A stretch of DNA of 64,000 nt from Prinsepia uniflora (lineage: Eukaryota; Streptophyta; Magnoliopsida; Rosales; Rosaceae), in contig CM064875.1 in assembly GCA_032719365.1 (NCBI GenBank), positions 15,425,816-15,489,815 on the forward strand, given 5' to 3'. The position numbers and the translations under genes are program-made. The notes beneath the pieces are model-generated. The model worked only from the letters and a program-made list of their open reading frames with translations, was not told where the DNA came from and made no database searches. Below, piece after piece: positions 23,137-35,735 of the stretch. Positions within the stretch are counted from its first letter, which is position 1, and each line of letters opens with the position of its first letter.

Positions 23137-25181
23137 TGTAACAACCCGTACCTTCGGGAAGGGTATAAATGTAATTTTTGCAAACATTTGTATGAAAGGA
23201 CAATTTTGCCCTTGTGAATAGTGCGTCAAAAGTTGACTTTTTGATTTACTAGTTGGATGAGTGTTGACCATTGACCGTGACGTAGTTTAGGACGTCACGA
23301 GTCCGTAGACAGGTGGCAGGTTCGATTCGGACAATCGGAGAAAAAGTTATGACGTTCGGAAGATTGAGGGTGTTACCGTAATTTTGACTAATTGAGGAAA
23401 ATGTTGACTTTTTAGTGGACTTGTGATTTTCTCGTAGATCGAGGACCATTAGATAGGTCTCGACGTCCTGAGTACAACGACAGGCGGCACGCTGTCATCG
23501 GACGTCGGACGAAGTAGTTACGGGTCTGGGAAGTGTGAGGGCAAAACGGTAATTATCACAACGAGGGGTAAGTTGGTCTTTTTCCCTCAGCCCAATCAGA
23601 TAAGGGCAAGTGGCAGTAGTGGATTGGGATCTTTTCTTTTGGTCCATAGGGATTGGACACGTGCAAGGGGCTGGATGGTTCTAGGAAGATTGATGGTGTG
23701 CACGGCCACACTTTGCACGATTTTAAACCGTGCATTTGGCTTTGAACACAGAAAACAGAGAGAAGAAATTGGAGAGACTGCGATCGATTCAGGGTGTGAG
23801 TGAGTGGAGTGTGAATTGAGAGAGTGACAGAGAGACAAGGCTGAGCTGGTGATCGTGTTTTGGTGGAGGAATAGTGCACGGGGACGCGACGGTGGACGGC
23901 TGGATTTTTGGAGAAAACAGAGAGATGGTGGACTGTGGCGGTGGTTGTGCCGTGTGGTGGCTCAAACCAAGACAGTGGGAGGCTCAGGTGGTTGCAGGGA
24001 ACCCAACGAACACCGTGGAACGCGACAGTGCACACGGCGGAGACTGAATCGAAAGGTAAGCCCAATTCCTCTGTTTTTCCCATGAATTTGATTTCAAAAG
24101 TCATGGACCTAGAGCTAGAGTCGAGGGAATTGGTGAGTGAAGTGAGACTCCTGGAGGTCCCAGGAGTCGTTTGGTTGTGGTACCGTGCCGGGAGAGGACC
24201 TGGGCGGCCGGCGACCAAAACAGGGGCCACGGGCCGTCTGTTTCGAGGCCGTGAACGATGAGGTTTAGGCGTCGATTTTCATAAGTTAGGACGGGGTTAG
24301 ATTGCTTAGGATTGGACGAAGCTTCTGGGATTGGTTTGGACTGAAACGGTGGAGGAACGGAGGAGAACCGGTCACGCCGGTTCAACTGTGCTGAACCGGG
24401 TGACTCGAGGTTGAAGGAGCACTGTAGCAGGCGCGTGAGGCCCACGCGCAGCCACTTTGGGCGGCGCGTGGGGGCGCATGCGGTGGCGGTTGGGAAAATG
24501 GTCAACATGGTTTTGGTTCTAATTGTCCTAAGGGATCCATTAGTGTGATTTTCGGGTTAATCGGACGATGTTGTGAGATAATTCGGGAATCCGGACGGTT
24601 TAGGGTTTAAGATTAAAATATTAATAAATTTCCGAAAAATTGGGGAAATTAGGGTTAGTATCCTTGATGTATTGGTGACCCTATTTGGTGCATATTGACA
24701 GGACGGGAGACGCCTGAGACGATCGAGGAGCGCACGGAGCGCGATTGACTCGTTCAGATTTGTGAGTGGACTCTTTCTTTCTTTATGAGCATGCCTAACT
24801 CTTTTATTGATGTTTGATGATATTAAATATGTTTTTATGCTTCTTGTTGATGATTATATGTGGTTGGTATGTTTGCACGTTTTTCGAGACATTTTCAGGA
24901 TTTTGCACGTTTTTCGAGAAAAAGTTGAATTTCGGATTTTGATGCCATATTTAGGGATTTCAATCTATAATTGTTTTTTGATGATGACGAATGGATTATG
25001 AAACATAATTTGTGATTAAACGTGGGTTTTGGTTTAAAAGTGGATTTCCGGATTTGGGTTCGGAATGACGGTTCTGAACGCCAGAAGGGCTTCGAACCGG
25101 GGATTTCGAATTCGAGTTTGATTATGGATTTAGAAATGGGTTTACATTGAATTTGGATTGGATTTGCTGGATCTGGATATT

Positions 25182-25342
25182 GGGTTTAAAGACCCGGATT
25201 CTGATTAACGGGGGACGGGCCCGGATTGAGTTTAAAGACTCGGACATTTATGATATTACCCCCGTAGGCCTATTGAGTTTAAAGACTCAGGAGTTTAAAG
25301 ACTCGGAATTACATATTGAGGCCTGGTTGAGTTTAAAGACTC
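25182..25342 (+). repeat. Hairpin array of E3 (GGGTTTAAAGACCC / GAGTTTAAAGACTC)
   Basis: Five short inverted repeats are seen at 25182-25195, 25228-25241, 25275-25288, 25291-25304 and 25329-25342. The first has GGG...CCC ends and the others GAG...CTC, so base pairing is kept although the sequence differs. Confidence 0.8.
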
Positions 25343-25830
25343 GGATAGACCCAGCAGGTTTGATCGTAAAATGATACCTTGATATTCACGTTTTATGATG
25401 CAGTTTTATAGTGTTTTTGTTTCTTATGATGTTTTATGTTACGATTTTGTAATATGTAGTTGGGCATGCATGTTTTCAAAACGGAGGGAATGAATATTAT
25501 TATTATTTTTCCTTAACTTTGATTTGATGAAAAAACTGATTTTGAAACTTTTATTTATTCTAGTCCACTCACACTTTTGGTTTTAAATTTTCCCTCCAGG
25601 TCGTGGTGATCGCGTTGGGGTGAACGTTGAGGCAGGAATCGAGGCATAGAGCTTACGACGTTCTTCCGTTGCGAGACTAGCATAGTAGGATTTTGTGCCC
25701 ATTTTGTAGAACTATGCTCTGACTTACAGTTGTATTATATTTACTCTTGCGTCTGATAGTTATACTTACAGTACTATTACGGGTATTCTGGTACTTTATG
25801 TGTGATTGTCAGACGGGAGCAGGGTTCGTC

Positions 25831-28800
25831 TGTAACGACCCGTCCCGAATTTTGGGATTAGATTAGTCACTAATCTTGATTAGTGAGGTTGAACGGTGGT
25901 TAGTAGGGCGGAATCGGACAAAATGTGCAAAATGACCGTTTTGCCCTTGGTCGTGGGCAAAATGTTAACTTTTTGATCGGGCGGTCAAATGGACTTTGAT
26001 CGATGACCGTGACATAGTTCGGGACGTCACGAGTTCATAGACAAGCGGCACGTTCGATTCCGACATCCGAGGAGAAAGTTATGATGTTCGGAAGTTGATG
26101 GGCATTTTGGTAATTTTGGTCAATTGGGGTCAAATGTTGACTTTTTGATCGGGATGTCCAATAGACGAGGGCCAAGGACCGTTACGTAGGTCTCGTCGAT
26201 ACGAATCCAATGACAGGCGGCATGCCGAAATCGGAGATTCGACGACAAAGTTATGGTCAGGGAAACGAATTTACGAACCGAGGTTCGGATTAAAATAATA
26301 ATATAATAATGAATAGTAACCGACGACTGTGCACATCCGGATGAGTGACAAGTGTCACCCATCCCCTGAAATCTGATCCATGTTTCCCTCCCAACACTAT
26401 CATTACAACATCATCATTTATCCTTCATCATTTCCTCCATTTTCTCCTCCATTTCCTCTTCTTTGTTTTTCTTACCCGTGAGCATTGAGCAGCAGAATTG
26501 GGAGAATTGAGCTCCCTTTCACAATCAGCCGTGAGGGGGAAATTGTGAGCTTTGGGAGACAGATTGAACTAGGGAATTACGGGGACAAATGGGGAACTAG
26601 AAATCAACAATCGAAGTTTTGGGAGTTTGAGAGGGAAAATTCGAAATTAAATCCTAAGGCCGTGAGGATCGAATTGGTGATTACTTTCAGCTTTCTGGGA
26701 GTGCTAGGATCATAATTGTCGAAGAAACGAGAAGAATTGGTGTCGTTTTGGCTCTAAACACACTTGGTGACAGAGGAGGAAATTCGAGGTTGAGTCGAGG
26801 AATTGGAGGCTTCGATGGATGAAATTGAGCTGGGGATTATGTTCCTGAGGATCCCACGATGCTTCTGGAAGGATCAATTGAAGGAAAACGTTGGAGATTG
26901 GCAGACTTCCATGGTTGCACAGTGACGGCTATCGAGCTTGAGTCGTGGAGATTGAGCAATGGATTGATGAAATTGAGTTGGGGGAAGTGTTTAACGGAGT
27001 CCACTGATGCTTCTGGTTGCATCAATTTAAGGAAATCGATCGAAATTGAAGGAATTCCATGAACGAACAGTAACCGGGTGTTCTTGGTGTTCATCATCAA
27101 ATCGTGAGGTTTGGAGTATGTAATCGTGTAATTGTGATTGCAGACCTTTAATTAAACTTATAACGAAGTTAATTGATTGATCAATTGACGTAATTAAGGC
27201 TGAATTGATAGGATTGGAACCGGGTCGTATCGCGGGCAAATTGGACCCGTTTACCAGAGATACGGGTTAGATGGTGACACTGTTCACGGCGCGTGGGTTT
27301 CACGCACAGCCACTCACGGCGGCGCGTGAGGGCGCGTGGGCACGAATCTCGAGGTGAGGTCAACATGACTTCTGTCCTATTTAATGTAACGAACATTTTG
27401 GGATTGGTTTCGTGTCGATCGGACACCGTCTCGATATTGTTCGGGATGTCCGAAGGTTTTAAATTAAGTTTAAAAATAGTTAAAAATTCGGGAAAATTAC
27501 GGGACTTTGATAGGATGTTAATGATGAGGTTAGTGACCCTCTAATGTGATTTGGACAGGATTGGGAGTCCAGGTGATAGTGGTGAGGCCCGAGAGGGCCG
27601 GTGGCATGCGTATCGAGGCATACCGTTAAAACGGTCTGTGAGTGGACTTTGGTTTTATAAATTCTATGCATGCTTAAATGTTTTATATGGATTATGATTG
27701 TGATTGTATGATGTTGATTTGGTTATTGGTAAATTGTACGGTTTCACGTATTTCGAGGCGATTTACGTGCTTGCACGTAAATCGAGGTTTTCCGGTTTTA
27801 CATGGATTTTCCATATTTATGACTTGGATATAATATGATGAAATGGTTTTGAAATTGGAAATATAAACTCGGGCTTGAGGCCCACTTGTTTTGGAAATTT
27901 CGGATTTGGAGTCCATTTGAGTACGTAATCGGGTCGGGGGCCCAGTTGGTTAATGAAATCGGGCTAGGGGCCCAGTTGATTTACGAATTCGGGCCGTGGG
28001 GCCCAATGGGTTTATAAAATCGGGTTGCTGGCCTAGTTGGTTTACAAATCGGGCCGTGGGCCCAGTGGTTCATAAAATCGGGCATGAGGCCCAATTAGAT
28101 TATAATGGTGATTTCGGGTCAGGGACCCTATGTTTAATAATTGTGATTTTGGGTCAGGGACCCTAAATGGAATTACGTGGTTTTATGGAAATTTCGGGCA
28201 GGGCCCATTGTAATGATGTGATAAAAGGATTTAATAAAACTGTTTTCCATATACCATCTGGATACAAGGATATATGATGGTCTCCTCCAGATGTCTGGGA
28301 CACTGGGGAAGTCACGGTGCATTGCCTGCGAGGGGTCATTGTACGGAGCAGCCGGACCGTATGATAACTCAGGAGCAGGATTGCTATAATTGACGTCTGG
28401 GACGTCAGACATCAGGAATGTCAGATATATGGACCCGGAGAGACCCCGGGCAGCACGCGTAGCTTATTAAACCGTGAGATATGACGTCAGGGAAGCTAAG
28501 CATCTGGGATGATGGTGATGGTAATGGTAAAATATGGATTAATGAATCTATGAAATGGCTTTTCGGTTGGATATGTGTTATGTGGTAAAAATGGATTATT
28601 GGTTATGAAATGGTATGTCGGGTCGGGGACCCTAAATGGTTTTGGATTTATGGATTTATATTTATGGCTTTGGGCGGTGGACCACATGGTTTTAATATGT
28701 CTGGTGGTGGTATTCCATAGTTTTGGGCTGAGTTCCCACACTTGGTTTTTGGTTAACGGTTTTTGGGCTAAGGCCCTAATGACTCGGTTGAGAAAACGTT

Positions 28801-29106
28801 TTGGTTACTGGTTTTCGTGGCATGCATACGTTTTTATTGGAGGGCATAAATGTCTTATAAATGTATTTGATAAACTTATTGGTTTTTGTCCACTCACAGC
28901 TTTTGGTTTTGATGCCCTTCAGGTTGATTACAGAAGTGATTGCAGCAGAGACTGGGACATTGCACACCTCCTCCATCGATCCTTGCGCACTCTGGATGCC
29001 CCGTTTGGGCAGTGGCTCTTGGTTATCCCTTGTCTGACACCCCTTGTTGGACGGGAACAGGGCACATTCCACGGTAATCCCGGGGGGATTGGGATGGGTC
29101 CTGTCA
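25831..29106 (+). mobile_element. Solo LTR E4 (3276 bp, TSD TCGTC) inside E3
   Basis: It starts TGTAACGACCCGTCCCG and ends GGGATGGGTCCTGTCA. The TSD TCGTC is at 25826-25830 and 29107-29111, and the E3 sequence continues on both sides. It contains two U3 modules, the palindrome at 26339-26364, and a striking hairpin array at about 27866-28170 (GGGCC-GTG-GGCCC and variants spaced 30-40 bases). It lacks PBS and interior. In sequence it is closer to E2 and E5 than to E3. Confidence 0.9.
27866..28170 (+). repeat. Hairpin array of E4 LTR
   Basis: Units of the form TCGGGC(C/T)-loop-(A/G)GCCCA-GTTG-spacer recur about every 30-40 bases, at least eight times. Stems vary in sequence (GGGCTTGAGGCCC, GGGCCGTGGGCCC, GGGTCAGGGACCC) but stay self-complementary or nearly so. 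Confidence 0.75.
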
Positions 29107-29153
29107 TCGTCCCTGGTATCGAGGTGATATTTGGGACGGGTCCTGACATGTAA

Positions 29154-30083
29154 AGCATATAAAGTAGTTATTCATGCATCATTATTTAGAAAACAAGGTC
29201 CACTCATAGATCGTCCAAGCTGCGCCTCGATACGCGCGTCATAAGCCTCTCTCGGGCCAATCACCATTTCTGGGATTCCCAAACATGTCCAAATCATACT
29301 AGAGGGTTACTAACTACCTTAATAACCTCTCATAAAGCCCCCTAATTTTCTAGGATTTTTAGCATATTTTAAACTCGATCCTAAACCTTTGGACATCCCG
29401 AACTATATCGAAACAATATCCGATCGACTCGAAACTTGTCCCAAAATGTTCGTTACATTGACTAGATGAAAACACATGTTGAACACTTCCCCAAACAGTG
29501 CCCCACGTGCCTCCACGCGCCACCCAAAGGAGCTGCGCGTGAAGCCCACGTGCAGTGTACTGTTCATCTTCAACCTTCAGACGAACTGGTACGAACTGGT
29601 TCTCTGGTTTTCGGCCCAACCGAACCGGCGTGACCGATTCAAACCTATAACTCCCTCATTTTTCATCATTTTTCATGAATTCCAATTCCTATAGCTTCCT
29701 CTCATCATTTTCAACCCATCTATGTGCTTAAAACCAAGAAACACTACCTAGGACCTAATGGTTCGATTTTCCCTCTCACAGTTCAAACTTCCAGCCCATT
29801 GCCTAGGCTGCTCAACCACCTTCCACTATCCAAAATCATTCCCACACCCTCATATGAACCCAATAGACATCCCCCAATGACCATAAAACACCCCTAACGT
29901 CTAAAACACGAAATTGAAATTTTGAAGGTTACGGGTTTACTTGTTTCCCGCGACCCCTCCTCCGTCCACGACATCACAGCCCCACCTCTCATCGCGTCCT
30001 AGCTCATCAGCCACTCTTTGTCTCTTTCTCAAATTGAACCAGGTGAGGGGAAGGGATTTGGGTGGTGGTTCGATGGGGTTTTA
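29154..30083 (-). repeat. Outer LTR, second piece
   Basis: Directly after the E3 TSD the reversed outer LTR continues with GGTCCACTCATAGATCGTCC, GCGCCTCGATACGCGCG and CCACGCGCCACCCAAAG, the order seen in E2 (12300-12670). It ends at GGGGTTTTA where the E5 LTR begins. Confidence 0.75.
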
Positions 30084-32993
30084 TGTAACGACCCGTCCCG
30101 AATATCGGGATTTAATAATATTTAACTGTGATTTACTAATCTGGGATTAGTTGGGTGATTTCGGACGAATAGTGCAAAATGACCGTTTTGCCCCTAGGCG
30201 TGGGCAAAACGTTGACTTTTATTTCGGATGGTCAAATGAACTTTGACCGATGACCGTGACGTAGTTCGGGACGTCACGAGTTCATAGACATGTGGCACGT
30301 TCGATTCCGACGTTCGTGGTGGAAGTTATGATGTACGGAAGTGCAAGGGCATTTTCGTAATTTGGCATATTATGGGCCAAATGTTGACTTTTTGACCGGG
30401 ATGTCCGATGGTCGAGGGCCAAGGACCGTTACGTAGGTTTCGTCGATGCGAATCCAACGACAAGCGGCATGCCGAAATCGGAGATTCGACGACGAAGTTA
30501 TGGTCAAGGAAACGAATTTACGAACCGAGGCTCCGATTAAAATAATAATATAATAATGAACAGTACCCGGTGACTGAACACACTTGGATGAGTGACAAGT
30601 GTCACTCATCCCTTAATTTGGGGCTTAAGACCAGGATCCATGTTTTGGGGGAACATTATGATTATGTTTTATTAATTAATTAACTTAATTATTGTTAATT
30701 CCTCCATTAACCCTCTCTGATTTCTTGGCCGTGTACAACCAAATGCCATTTTCTTCCTACCTTCATTTCTCTTCCAATTCTGAAACTGAGAGTGAGAAAT
30801 TGGAGAGAATTCAGAGACTAACTCAACTGGGATTACGCGGGGGACTGTTCGGGTGAGGGAGACAGAGAAATCGAAAAATTGATTTTTGGGAGGGAAATTC
30901 GAAATGGATGTTTTGAGCCGTGAGGATCGAAATTGATGATTCAATTCGACTTCTGGGATCAAAACGAACATCTTTGCTTCAAGAACGAAGAAAAACCATG
31001 GCGGATTGAGGAAGAACTGAGCTTCCATGGCAGCTCAAAGTCGAGCTTGTGTTCAGTGGGTTTGAGGTAAGTAATTCTCAAATTGACCTTGTAGAAATGT
31101 CCCTTACACTCTCACGATGCTAACTGAATGAATTAATTTGGAAAACAGGGACGATATCGTGAAACCCGATTTGAAAACCCGTCGAGGATCGATCGAGAGT
31201 CGTGAGGATTTAGACCATGATTTGTGTAATTCGATTTACAGAACTTAAATGGTGATTGATTACAAGGGATCAGTTGAAAGAACGGATTGATTTGATGTTG
31301 AATTGGGTGAGATTGAACCGGGTCCTATCGCGGGTTTTTCAACCCGTTTACCAGAGAAACGGGCGAGGATGGTGACTGTAGCAGTCACTGTAGCAGGCGC
31401 GTGGCTTTCACGCGCATCCACTCACGGCGGCGCGTGACTGCGCGTGGGCACGAATCTCGAGGTGAGGTCAACATGACTTTTGTTCAATGCAATGTAACGA
31501 ACATTTTAGCGTTGGGCTCGTGTCGATCGGATCCCGTTTCGTTATTGTTCGGGATGTCCGAAGGTTTTAAATCCAGTTTAAAAATACTTAAAAATTCGGG
31601 AAAATTACAGGACTTGATTAGGATGTTATTGATGAGGTTAGTGATCCTCTAATGTGATTTGAACAGGATTGGGAGTCCCGGTGATAGGGGTGTGGCCCGG
31701 GAAGGCCTATGGCACGCGTAACGAGGCGCTCGGTTAAACGGTCTGTGAGTGGACATTGGTTTCATAAATTCGATGCATGCATAACTGTTTTATGATTGTT
31801 ATAATTATGATTAAATGATTTACTTTGGATATCGGTGAATTTAAAATGATTTCACGTATTTCGAGGTGAATTACGTATTTGCACGTAAACCGAGATTTTC
31901 TGGATTTTCACCGATTTCCATAAATGTGGTTGAATATGAGTTCATGAAACGGTTACGAACTTGAATAAAGTAAAATCGGGCCAGGAGCCCAGTTGAACTA
32001 TGAAATCGGGCCAGGGCCCAGTTAACTTGTGGAATCGGGCCAGGGGCCCAGTTGATTTCTACATGTGATTGCGGGTCGGGGACCCTAAAATGGAATTGAA
32101 TAAATGTTTTCTGGTTTACATTTTATATATGTTCACATGCTGGAATCAATAAATGGTTTTGATGATATTTCGGTTATGGCACGTTTCACGGTATTTGGGC
32201 ATGAGACCCGTTTGATGAAACGTAACGATCGGTTCGGATTTTACCTATGTATACCTATATGTTTTGCATGTGGATATCAATAAAATGTATTTAGTACTGC
32301 ACTGTATAAATCCTTCCATATTATATTGTCTCCTCCGGATGAGGTACCCCGGAAAGGTCACGGACGTCTAGTACGTCCAGCGTCTATGACGCTAAGCATC
32401 GGGGATGCTGTACCCGAACGGGGTTCGGGGATTGAACTCGGAAATTGAGACCCGAGTGGCACGCGTAGCGTTGTGATTGTGACCTTATTGACGTCAGGGA
32501 CGTCAGACATCAGGGATGTCGGATTGGAGTGTATAGTACAGTGGCTAAAATAATGGTTATGGTTTATATTATATGCCTTATGGTTCATATTACTGGATTT
32601 ATGAAATAACTCTTGGATTTACTTTTGGAAATTGAAACTATGCTTTGGTTTCCGGGCTAAGGCCCTAATGGTTATTTCTAAATAAATATGGGATTATTGG
32701 TTTTGGTGCATGCATATGATTTTACTAAGGGGCATAAATGTCTTATAAATGTTTTAAGCAGAGTTGTTTATTTTCGTCCACTCACAGCTTTTGTTTTCAA
32801 TGCCCTTCAGGTTGATTCCGGATACGACTGCAGCAGAGACTTGAGCATCGCACACCTCCTCCATCGATCCTTACGCACTCTGGAAGCCCGTCTGGGCAAT
32901 GGCACTCGGTTATCCCTTGTCTGACGCCTCTTGTCAGACGGGAGCATGATACATTCCATGGTAATCCCGGGGGGATTGGGATGGGTCGTGTCA
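30084..32993 (+). repeat. E5 5' LTR (2910 bp)
   Basis: It has TG...CA termini, duplicated U3 modules, a perfect version of the palindrome (30586-30611: GGATGAGTGACA, AG, then its exact complement), a G/C-rich block near 31400-31440 and hairpin motifs at about 31975-32090 and 32190-32215. Confidence 0.87.
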
Positions 32994-32995
32994 AG

Positions 32996-33007
32996 TGGTA
33001 TCAGAGC
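32996..33007 (+). other. E5 primer-binding site (initiator tRNA-Met type)
   Basis: TGGTATCAGAGC lies two bases after the LTR end (TCA-AG-TGGTATC...). Confidence 0.85.
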
Positions 33008-35735
33008 AGGTTTTGCTCTTTTGTACCCGAAGGACGAGGGTGTGATGTCTTTTTGGGCTGCTGTTCCGTTGTCAACCTGATAGATAGTTTTGGTAGATTG
33101 GGTGTGTTTGGCCTGATACGCCGTGCATTGTTGCGATTCAACCCAAGTGGGGTTGTATACGATTAACTGGTAATGTGGGACCGTCGGTTCGGTCATGTGA
33201 TGATGGATTGTTGTGCCACTGGGCACAGCTAGGTTCAGGGAACCCCATTTGATTGGAAATGTGAAACTCAATTGAGTATTGGTCTAAGTTTTGGACCCTA
33301 GTAGTGTTGGCTAGTGTACGGGGGTTGGTGCATCGGAGTTAGCCGATGACCTTCATGGTGGAACCCACGATGGAACCCACGTTGAGTTGACGATTGGATT
33401 AGATTGGACGTCTATACGATGTCAGGACCGCGGGGTCGGTCAGGTTGTGGATTTTACTGCAGATGGTAGTTGGGTTCGGTGGAACCCTAGGGTGTGACTT
33501 TGGAACCCTAATTTATAATTGATGGGCTGGAAAAGTGAACGTTATTTGAGGATTTGTGTTGCGGCGAGCGGCTGAGGTCTTGGATGACCATGTGGATGAC
33601 TCTAGTGAGTCTTATGGGTTCGATCTAGGGATACGGTTGTGAGATGAAATATGGAATCCCGTGTTGGATCGGATATTAGTGTGAGGTGTGGTTACGGATC
33701 TTGACAAGCGATGACTGTTGGTCGACAGTTGTGTCGAGATGACTGGCTATCGAGGGTATTTGGTGTGGCTTCCACACTTGGGGATCAGGGGATGTTCAGG
33801 GAACGTCCATTATCCTGATGTGTCAGTGGTCCAATTGGAGGAACCCATAGTCGTGGGGTACGAGTGCTGTTACGGGATCGTCGTTCGTAATGAACGGAGA
33901 TCCAGGGTAACAAATTAGCACACAGTGTGCTAGCATGGATGTTCGTGTGCTAGCATGGATGTTTGGGTGCTATGTATGGATGTTGGTATGTTGGTGCCTT
34001 GATGCCAATACTAGTATGGATGCCAGTATGTTGATACTAGTGTTGATGATGGTGCGTTGGTATTGGTGCTAGCACTGGTGCAGGTGTCAGTGATTGTGAT
34101 GACGATGAGCCACCAGTTGGGGTGTGACTCTGTCATGATGGACATGTGATCGGTATCTGCGACTCAGTGGTGATTGAGTCTTGGACTGGATGGGATCCAG
34201 TGGAGGTTGTGTCGTGTTGGGATAAGTCCCAACGAATTTATAATGACAAATGATGAATGGATAAAAAGGTATGTTTGAGACTTGAGCAATCTGGGGACGA
34301 TGTTCCCTATGCCATGCGAGTTGGTGGATTTATGGAGTTGTGGTCAGCTCCGAGATTGGTAAGTTTGTGTACTGCTTATATCCCCTGAGAGTACAAGGAA
34401 ATTGTTGAAATTGGAGAAGTCGGGGAAACCATTCGTGGTATTGAGGTGTGATTTTGTGATTGTGAATCACTTGGAATCTGAGGATTGAACCTGTAAAGGT
34501 TGAGATGTGAGACATGGCAGTATGGTATGCACATCCAGGCAGAGTTGAGGAAATTTCCGTTCGGAATCGGGGTGTGTGCATACATGATTATCGGCGGACG
34601 TGAGGTCCGAGTAATGAATTGATTTTGGACACGTGGTGGTCCAAGTGAGGTATGGACATGGGCAGTCCAGTGGTTGGACTTGACATCTCATTGGGAGCAT
34701 GTCTGTTTCCAACGTGGTTGGAACTCCCGATTTGGGGAGAGTTGTGATTGGGAGACGAGAGGAGTGCTTGTTTCCGCATCAGTGTTTGGTATTCCGAAGT
34801 CATTAGGGTTGACTTCATATATCCTGCCGTGGCAGATGATGATTTTTGCTACCAGTACGTTGAGCGTGTATTGGTGGGTGGACCCATGTTTGGCTTGGGG
34901 TCATTGGACACAAGCAGTTGTGTATGATTTTGGATTTGGTGGTAAAATGCGCGGTCCTCTTTCCACCAAGGGAAATTTAGCGAAGGATTCAATTGAGGGT
35001 GTAAGACCCTACGATCAGCTTTCAGATGGATTGTTAACTACGTGGGCATGTGTGGATCCTAGGTGGATCTGATTTGCGATGTTGTCGACTTTGGTCGATG
35101 TGACGATCTAGGATCGTGATATTACTTGTCGGGTGACGTAGCGATGGATATGGATTGTGATCTTGATGATCCAGATGGGTGGAGAGTTTATCACTCTTAC
35201 CTTGGTATGTGAGTCGTAGATGACGGGACTGAACTTCTTTTCGGAGTGAAGTCCATATGGTTTGTGACTTGGTTGAGTAGGTTTCCGATGTGGTCGGATT
35301 TTGTCAACCTTTGACGTGTGGATATTGGGATTGGCTTCCCTATGAAGTCAATCGAGTGTTTTGGAGAGGCAACCGATAGATTCGGTTACGTTACGTCTTG
35401 ATGGACGTAAACGAGGTTTTGGGTTTTGGAATCGAATTTCTGGGTGACGATTCAGGATTCGATTGCGAAGCTCGAAAGTGGATTACTGGATTTGGGTGCG
35501 GAATGATTATTCCAATGCTAGCTTACGGAGTAATGATTTCGGATTCGGATTTGGAAATGGATTAAAAATATGATGTTTGGGTTCGGATTCGGGATTTCTT
35601 ACGAAATTGCGGATTCGGATTCGGAATTGGAACTGGATGACGGGTGGAGTTCGTTTTGTCTCATGATGGTTTGGACAAAGGTACTTCATTATTGGAACGT
35701 GTCTGGCTATGACCTGGGTGGTTGTAGGCGGATTG

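Larger units (their letters stand above)
23137..29148 (+). mobile_element. Solo LTR E3 (TSD TGTAA), itself interrupted by E4
   Basis: It starts TGTAACAACCCGTACC and runs to 25830, then resumes after E4 at 29112 and ends GGGACGGGTCCTGACA at 29148. The TSD TGTAA is at 23132-23136 and 29149-29153. No PBS, PPT or interior is present, so it is a solo LTR of about 2.7 kb, formed by LTR-LTR recombination. Its hairpin array uses stems with TTTAAAG loops (25182-25342). It belongs to the same subfamily as E7 and E0, judged from shared sequence. The 224-codon ORF on the - strand (23556-24230) is not a gene. Confidence 0.87.
30084..35735 (+). mobile_element. Truncated large-LTR element E5 (5' LTR plus interior)
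   Basis: The 5' LTR (30084-32993) starts TGTAACGACCCGTCCCG and ends GGGATGGGTCGTGTCA. The PBS TGGTATCAGAGC is at 32996-33007. The interior, about 32994-35735, is homologous to E2's interior but non-coding. Homology stops near 35735. No PPT or forward 3' LTR follows; reversed LTR sequence takes over. The left flank is TTTTA, but no matching TSD was found on the right, so the 3' end was lost by deletion or replaced. Confidence 0.75.

Noticed and set aside
23556..24230. 224-codon - strand ORF, similar to the ORF at 41850-42419
   Set aside because: Both are within solo LTRs E3 and E7 of one subfamily. The resemblance reflects LTR homology; there is no domain and no start context.
25182..25342. 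Hairpins as transcription terminators
   Set aside because: No downstream T-tracts, the hairpins are clustered in arrays, and this is a plant nuclear genome, so bacterial-type terminators do not apply.
27866..28170. Regularly spaced repeats that could suggest a CRISPR array
   Set aside because: Repeats are degenerate and their spacing is not constant; eukaryotic LTR context with TSDs; no cas genes.
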